A stretch of 64,000 nucleotides of DNA from positions 12,512,001-12,576,000 of the forward strand of contig NC_092563.1 in assembly GCF_037975245.1 (NCBI RefSeq). Direction: 5' to 3'. Position numbers and translations under genes: made by a program. Shown piece by piece: positions 49,401 through 58,100 of this stretch; position 1 is the first letter of the stretch; every line of letters starts with the position of its first letter. The notes beneath the pieces are model-generated. The model was not told the origin of the DNA and did no database searches. It worked only from the letters and a program-made list of their open reading frames with translations. The stretch comes from Apostichopus japonicus (Eukaryota > Echinodermata > Holothuroidea > Aspidochirotida > Stichopodidae).

Positions 49401-52165
49401 GAGTTGGCAACTTCTTCATTACTCGATTCTATATTAAATTTGAGAGTGCATCATTTTATTTTGCTTATTTAAAACATTCAAACATAAGGGATTAAATAAA
49501 CTTCCTTGCTATCTATAATTTTGATTTTCTTTTGAATCTTTGTCTTGTCATTCATTAAATCAGAAAAAATATAAACACAATCACAATTGAAATGATTTCT
49601 CTATAAATTATGGAGATTTTTTATATTTCAGATTTTGTTTTTGTACTTTTTATGTTGATTCCTATTTTTTCTTATTTGTTCTATCACTCTTCATATTTCA
49701 AAGTTTTAAGCATTGATTTCAAATAACAAAATTTATAAAGGGCACAACAGCATTAAGGTTCAAGTTAAACAATTCCTATCCAATTACAAACACTACAAAA
49801 TGAAATATATATTGTTTTTAAATCGCTTCTATATCAAGTAGGACTGTAGTCCCTTTTTCCCTAGCTGTGTATTTTCTTGTCAACTACACTTTGAACTATT
49901 TCTAGTTCAAAAGTAAACTAACATTAAATTAAAACAAGTTCTCTCCATGGTACCATAACTATCAATTTACCACAACAAAACTTGTAAGTACATTTTAAGT
50001 TTGCATAAGATCAATCAGTGTAGAAAATAATTAAAAAATGAGTTATCTTGAAATGATACACATATTAAGTAATCCTGCCATTGAAAGCTTAACAACCATG
50101 ATAAAAGAAAAATTGGCATAGAAATTTGGATTGGAAGTTTGAAAAACACTGGCTTTATCTACTTCAAGATGTAAATTGAAAGTAACAAATTTAAAGGTAA
50201 TCGTTTGAAAGACATAAAAATCATGGCAGGAATAAATGTCAAGGATTCTCCTTTATCTACTTATTTTGATAATTTTTTAATTTGGTCTAACTCTATCGAT
50301 TCACTACATCTTTCCAATAGCTGCTGTTTTTAATTTAAGTCCAAGTTTTTCTAATAACTCAAATCAGGACTAAAGTGAATGCGTATGTTTTCGTCACTAC
50401 GTCATGACTTCATTTCGCAGTCGATTAAAATTAATTAAAAGGACAATCGGACCTATCTGTGCTACAGCCATGCAAGTCTTTATGTAGATATGGTACTAAC
50501 TCAAAGTCGATTTAATATCTTTAACATTTTGTTGAAGAACCATTTGCCCTCTAGATTGATCATTTTTGGAAATATGTTTACTTTTCAGACCTTTTTTGAT
50601 AATTTTAGGGTGGCATGTAACGCTTAAGTTTTTCACCATTGTGACTTGTAATAGTATTTTGTTTACCTCTGGTGGACAATTTCAACATAAAATTTAGAAT
50701 ATTCAGATATTTTGAAGACAACTGTGTCAAAAAATGCAATTTTTATCTATGAAGTTATGAATGTCTGTATTATTTTACTGTACTTCAGGACAACTCATTA
50801 AGTTACTTCCTATTTAATAAAATGTCATTTCACAAACAAATCAGAATTTAAAAGAGAAAAAGAGGTATTTGATTTTGTGGAGACATTTGTCCCCTCTGGT
50901 ATACACAGTACAACAATGGGTTCATATTTAACCTCTTGTCGGATGTCTACATATGTTTAACACAGGACTAATAGAGTGATGTTATTTATAAAGCAACTAA
51001 TATCAGTCCTGGACTCTGCAACTATATGGTGTGTGAACTAGTTTTCAGCTCTGCTTTTAGATTAAAACAAAATTTTATGCTATGGTTTACGATTCATGAT
51101 GATGGCTACTACCCGATTTTCCCTCAAACACAGTCAAGGTTGAATTTCGTTTCAGCAGGGTAGAATAATTCCTGATAATTTTAGAGATTCTAGAAGGAAA
51201 TGGTGATGGAGGGGCTGGCTTTTCGCGCTCATAGTGCTGTCTCTGTACTGTGCGAGGGCTAGGCATTTCCTCGTCCTCGGTGTAAGGGTTAGAAGGATCA
51301 AGCTTACTTTTAATGAAACTGGACGCTGTCGATTTGAGGTGGTGGTGAGGCTTTCTTCCGCTGTAATCTCGAATCTCAATATTTGCCTCTGTTGTGGAGG
51401 AAATGCAAAAAGATTATTTAATATGAGGTATCATCAATTAGAATATTGTATGTTCAATCCATGGCCAGTCTAGATTACCTTTGTCTTCAAAATTGTTAGT
51501 ACAAAAACCAACCAAAAAGGAACATTTCAATATAAATATGAGAGGAAACTTAATTTAACTTAATATCTCAATGCAAGGTACAGAAACAGCGACATTTGGC
51601 AGGTTTGTCTGAAGTCACATCTGTTTAAAGTAAGTTGCCTTTTAGTATTACATTCTTTGCATTTCTTTGTATTCTGAACTATGGATAGATTGTGAATAAC
51701 ATCTGCTGTATCATCGTCACCACCACCACCACCAACATCACCACCATCATCATCATTATCATGCATCATCATCACCATGCATAATCATCATCACCATCAC
51801 AGTCCTCGTCATCACCACCACCATCACCACCATCATCATCATCATCACCATCATCATCACCATCACCCTCATCATCATCACCACCACCAGCACCCTCATC
51901 ATCATCATCACAACCACCACCATCATCACCATCACTATGCATCACCACCATCAACATGCATCATCACTACCACCATCATCATCATCACCATCATCACCAT
52001 CATCATCACCAGCACCCTCATCATCATCACCACCATCATCATCACAACCACCACCATCATCACCATCACTATGCATCACCACCATCACTATGCATCACCA
52101 CCATCACTATGCATCACCACCATCAACATGCATCACCACCATCAACATGCATCATCACTACCATC

Positions 52166-52197
<32 letters not shown>

Positions 52198-55100
52198 ACA
52201 TTATCATGCATTATCATGCATTTAGTGGTCTTCATCCACTTTTCATCTCTTTACTCAGTAATTCATTGTCTATGTACATATTGTGAGACAATTTTTATTG
52301 GACACTTTTTTCTTGTATATACATGTTAGTGCTTTTTTATCCATGGTTATTGCCTTTTGTGTGCTATTTTACTTTTTATCATTCAGTCATTTGCTTCTTT
52401 TGCTGTGTGTTTGACTTGTATTCTTTATGTATTTTTTCACCTTTTTATTTGTAAAGCGCCCTGAGACTTCTGTTACGGGCGCTTAATAAGAACTGTTTAT
52501 TATTGTTATTCCATGATCATAACTACATGGCAGCAAGGCAACTTACTCTGGTTCTTGCTGCATTCTAACCAGAACCCCATTTATAACAGGTTAGAATTCA
52601 CTTGTACACTCACTTTAAACACACTTTAAACACACAATACACTCACTTTAACTCACTTTAAACACACAATACACTCACTTTAAACTTTAGCAAATAAAAG
52701 CTACATGCAACAATTTATGTGTGCAAATGAATCCATTCAGTGCACTTAAATCCAATAATTCATAACACATATAAATATTTCCATCCCAATGTAACAAACC
52801 GTAAGTATTATTGTATGATAAACCTAAAAGTTATTTTGAGTGATAATAAAGAAAAGGAATATTTACCACACTCTGATATCAACAGCTGCATGATAGCTTC
52901 CTTGTTATGCATAGCAGCAATATGTAGAGCAGTGTAGCCCTGGAATATAAAAGTGAAGTTACAGTGAACTTAAACATGTTCAATCATTCAACATATTAAT
53001 AATAATAATAATAAAAATAATAATAATAATAAATTGATTAAGTTTCCAAAAACTTGCATACACCCTGTAGCTACAACAATGAGAAGAATGACACCCAAGC
53101 CACTTGTAAACACCATCTTATAGAGTACACAATGTTCTCCCAGCTGGAGATTATCTCACAGAATGATGACCCCTACTTTAAGATTAAAAGAATCTTAATA
53201 TACTGATACAGCTAATAATCAGTTTAATATAGAAATAAGACCATCGTTGGATTATAAGAAAATACTGTATAGAATTGAATAGTTATGTGTGTAGGACTTG
53301 CAATAGGTTGTTTGAAGTTAGCAAATGACTCACAACCTATGATTTTTAAAATCCAGTACTCCAATCTAACTTCATTTCTTGTATATTTGTTATTTCATTA
53401 AAATTTAGGCCATTTATCAGACAACCCTTCATAACCTCATTTATCGATGCATCTTTCAAACTTTCAAGCTTTAATTCCACATTTTTTTCATGTTACTAAA
53501 CTTTCTTCTTCTCCTGTTCAAGCATAGCGTATATATACTTTCAAGCCTATATATGATAATACTTTCTTAAGCCATAGCTCATCCTTAATACAGTAGTTTA
53601 ATTCCAGGATAATTATCATTATTTTCACTGATCAGTTCATATTTTGTCTGCATTTTTTATTATTTTATTTTATTTTTATTGTTCTTCAAGGTTACATACC
53701 ATACTCTTTCCTTACTCAAATTTTGTAATAAACTTTTTTTCAAACAAGTGCACACACACACATGCTAACGCAATGCATAACACATTTCATACAAGTCCCA
53801 GACACCTGAAAGGATATTTAATTATAACAGTGATTGTTTTGATCTTGTTTGCAGACTTACACTTCCCATGCACATTTAACCTGTCTTCGTATTTGAGTTT
53901 TTGCCAGTTCTGCCAGGAGGAGGAGGTCAATGATATTTCCTAGGTTTCAGTTTTTAATTCCTGTTACCTTCAAAAGTATCTTCCTCCAAAGGCTTATAAT
54001 AAAAGTGCTCAAGATTACTTATTAAAGGCAAATTAAATATTAAACACACAGGTGCTTTCGAACTGTCTCTGCTAATGTTCTTTGATAAAATAAACCTAAT
54101 ATTCTTTTGCTTAACACCATGAAACAATTTTCTCCATCCAAGTTGATCAGTATCGGAGGGAGGGAGAAAACGTTAGCTTTTCTGGGTTTTGAAGGACATT
54201 TCATGTGAAAATTGACAAGAACCAATAATTTTACAAATCATTGACGTGTCTTGGGAATCAGGCACTGCAAAGTGCAAAGCCTCTCCAAAGACTAACGGTC
54301 CGCCTCTCGAACCCAAGTAACCCTAAAGGTAGAAATCTCTGAGGAGGAGAGATATTAGGGAGGTGTTGAAGTGTGTGAGTGCAAACAGCTAACGTAAATT
54401 GCTTTGAGAGATCTTGTTCCAAGAGGCATCAGCTCTATATGTGCCACTGAGATTTCATTTTTCGCTTTGTAAATGAGATCCAACGAATTAACACAGAAAA
54501 AGTTACTTTTGTTATTCCATTAAAAGGAGAATCATGAATGAGCTGAGCGGTAGTGGGAGATGGAGGTCAAAGCTGTCCATAAAGGTCTTCATATTTTAGA
54601 CAACTTTGTTTTGGAGCGAATAATGTTCGGTTAATTTATTAGAGAGTGATAAGTGAGGAGGAGAATATTTTCGTTGAAACAAACGTCCAGATGGAACTGG
54701 GGTAAGTGGTCTTATGCAGACAGCAGACAGTCACCTTGTGTTACCACTTTGACTTGGTATTGATGGGACGTTCATTAACTTTCATTGGTCTTTTCGAATT
54801 AAAACACCATGATTGGCGGTGGATTTTGATGTTTTAAAAAAGGAAAAAGAGGCGAAAATATGAACTGCACATTGTAAGAGTTTAAAATGAAATCTCATTA
54901 CTTTTTGATACCATGGAAATATACATTGACAGCTTGCTAAAACTACAATATCCGTTTGTAGCAGTGTGGACCAATAAATGGTAAGGTGACACTGCACTTT
55001 GTTTTATAAACAGACACAATGTGTAAATGTATATAAATTCCATTAATTATTGCAGATACTAACACAAATTTTGCAGAAAGTGAGATTATTTGCCCTGAGG

Positions 55101-58100
55101 TTCATTGAAGTCTGAGAGATATGATGAACCTGCAGAGACATCTACTGGAAAAAAAAATGTTTTTGTTGCCAGATAGGAAAAATAAGTCATTTTTTGGAGT
55201 TTGTCTTATTGTCTACTTTAGTCCAATAATTCCATCTATCGGTGATATTGCTTGGCATCTATCGGTAATTCCGAGTATCCTTTCCAGCTGGGAGATTTGA
55301 TCTTAATTATGAGACTTCTGTCGCACAAAGTTAATAGTGGACCACAGTGAGGTTTCTGTCACCATTACATGTAACTTGCGAGATGACGCTATTCAAGAAC
55401 AGTGCCAAAATATATCTGAAAAAAGCTAAGAGGAAGGATTTAACAGGTCCTACCAGAAATTTAAAAAAAAACATTTACTTACCCCTTGCTGCATTTCCAG
55501 TTACATCAAAAGAAATTTAAAAGAAAAGAGAGAAAAAAAATATGATAAAATGAAAAAACTGACAGAATAACTACTCATTCCTAAAGTTTCATAAGACTGC
55601 TAGGAACTAAAGAAGACAAACCGACTTCACAAAATTGTCCCACCTCACCCCTGTGCTCCCCCCTCCCCCAGCTCTGCCTCCAAAAAATACACACTTCACT
55701 TCCTACCAACAATTCTGACATCTTGAATTTAAAGAGCCAATTTAAAATATAACCCCACAACAAAACCTTTCAACCACCTACACCACCAACAATTTACCTT
55801 CCGTTGACATCTGGTATCTTTTCTAACACCATCCAGAAACGCCCTGACTAAACTTCAAGCAGTCACACGCCCACACATCCAACCATATGCTGTCAACAAA
55901 CTGAGTATCTTGTCCATAATCACCAACAAATGTACCTTCAACCAACATCAAACCAACAAATCCAACTATTAACCTTTTATTAGCAAACCTTACTATCTTG
56001 CCAATAACCACCCACAAGCCTCATTTACATACCTTTAGCCAACTATGAACCCAAACAACCCACCATTTGCCCATGTATCAACACACCTGATATCTCATAA
56101 CCACCCACATACACTTTAGTACCTTCATCTATCCACACACCCACACATATCACCATTTGACTTCAGTCATCTGTGTAACCACCCACAAGCACTATTAGTA
56201 CCTTCATCTATCCACACACCCACACATATCACCATTTTACTTCAGTCATCTGTGTAACCACCCACAAGCACTATTAGTACCTTCATCTATCCACACACCC
56301 ACACATATCACCATTTGACTTCAGTCATCTGTGTAACCACCCACAAACACTATTAGTACCTTCATCTATCCACACACCCACACATATCACCATTTGACTT
56401 CAGTCATCTGTGTAACCACCCACAAGCACTATTAGGACCTTCATCTATCCACACACCCACACATATCACCATTTGACTTCAGTCATCTGTGTAACCACCC
56501 ACAAACACTATTAGTACCTTCATCTATCCAACACACCCACATATCACCATTTTACTTCAGTCATCTGTGTAACCAGGGAGCTGCTACTCTAGCAGCTCCC
56601 TGGCATAACCACCCACAAACACTATTAGTACCTTCATCTATCCACACACCCACACATATCACCATTTTACATCAGTCATCTGTGTAACCACCCACAAACA
56701 CCATAAGTACCTTCATCTATCCACACATCTCACGATGTGCCCTCTATCAATGCACCTTTTATCTCCTAACCACCCACAAACACTATTAGTACCTTCATCT
56801 ATCCACACACCCACACATATCACCATTTGACTTCAGTCATCTGTGTAACCACCCACAAGCACTATTAGTACCTTCATCTATCCACACACCCACACATATC
56901 ACCATTTGACTTCAGTCATCTGTGTAACCACCCACAAGCACTATTAGTACCTTCATTTATCCACACACCCACACATATCACCAGTTTACTTCAGTCATCT
57001 GTGTAACCACCCACAAGCACTATTAGTACCTTCATCTATCCACACAACCACACATATCACCATTTTACTTCAGTCATCTGTGTAACCACCCACAAGCACT
57101 ATTAGTACCTTCATCTATCCACACACCCACACATATCACCATTTGACTTCAGTCATCTGTGTAATCACCCACAAGCACTATTAGTACCTTCATTTATCCA
57201 CACACCCACACATATCACCATTTTACTTCAGTCATCTGTGTAACCACCCACAAGCACTATTAGTACCTTCATCTATCCACACACCCACACATATCACCAT
57301 TTTACTTTCCAGTCATCTGTGTAACCACCCACAAGCACTATTAGTACCTTCATCTATCCACACACCCACACATATCACCATTTGACTTCAGTCATCTGTG
57401 TAACCACCCACAAGCACTATTAGTACCTTCATTTATCCACACACCCACACATATCACCATTTGACTTCAGTCATCTGTGTAACCACCCACAAGCACTATT
57501 AGTACCTTCATCTATCCACACACCCACACATATCACCATTTTACTTCAGTCATCTGTGTAACCACAACAAACACCATAAGTACCTTCATCTATCCAAACA
57601 TCTCAAGATGTGCCCTCTATAAACACACCTTTTATCTCATAACCACCCACAAGCACTATTAGTAGCTTCATCTATCCACACACCCACACATATCACCATT
57701 TGACTTCAGTCATCTGTGTAACCACCCACAAGCACTATTAGTACCTTCATCTATCCACACACCCACACATATCACCATTTGACTTCAGTCATCTGTGTAA
57801 CCACCCACAAGCACTATTAGTACCTTTATTTATCCACGCACCCACACATATCACCATTTTACTTCAGTCATCTGTGTAACCAGGGAGCTGCTACTCTAGC
57901 AGCTCCCTGGCATAACCACCCACAAACACTATTAGTACCTTCATCTATCCACACAACCACACATATCACCATTTGACTTCAGTCATCTGTGTAACCACCC
58001 ACAAACACTATTAGTACCTTCATCTATCCAACACACCCACACATATCACCATTTGACTTCAGTCATCTGTGTAACTACCCACAAACACTATTAGTACCTT

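Larger units (their letters stand above)
51389..52866 (-). other. Intron holding the CAT/CAC array and a retroelement tail
   Basis: Between the exons at 51091 and 52867. Besides the two features listed separately, it has CACTTTAAACACACA-type short repeats at 52605-52690. Confidence 0.6.

Noticed and set aside
51777-52329. Poly-His, poly-Ser and Ile/Thr frames up to 169 codons
   Set aside because: CAT/CAC triplet repeats in an intron give any frame a homopolymer; there is no real start or domain.
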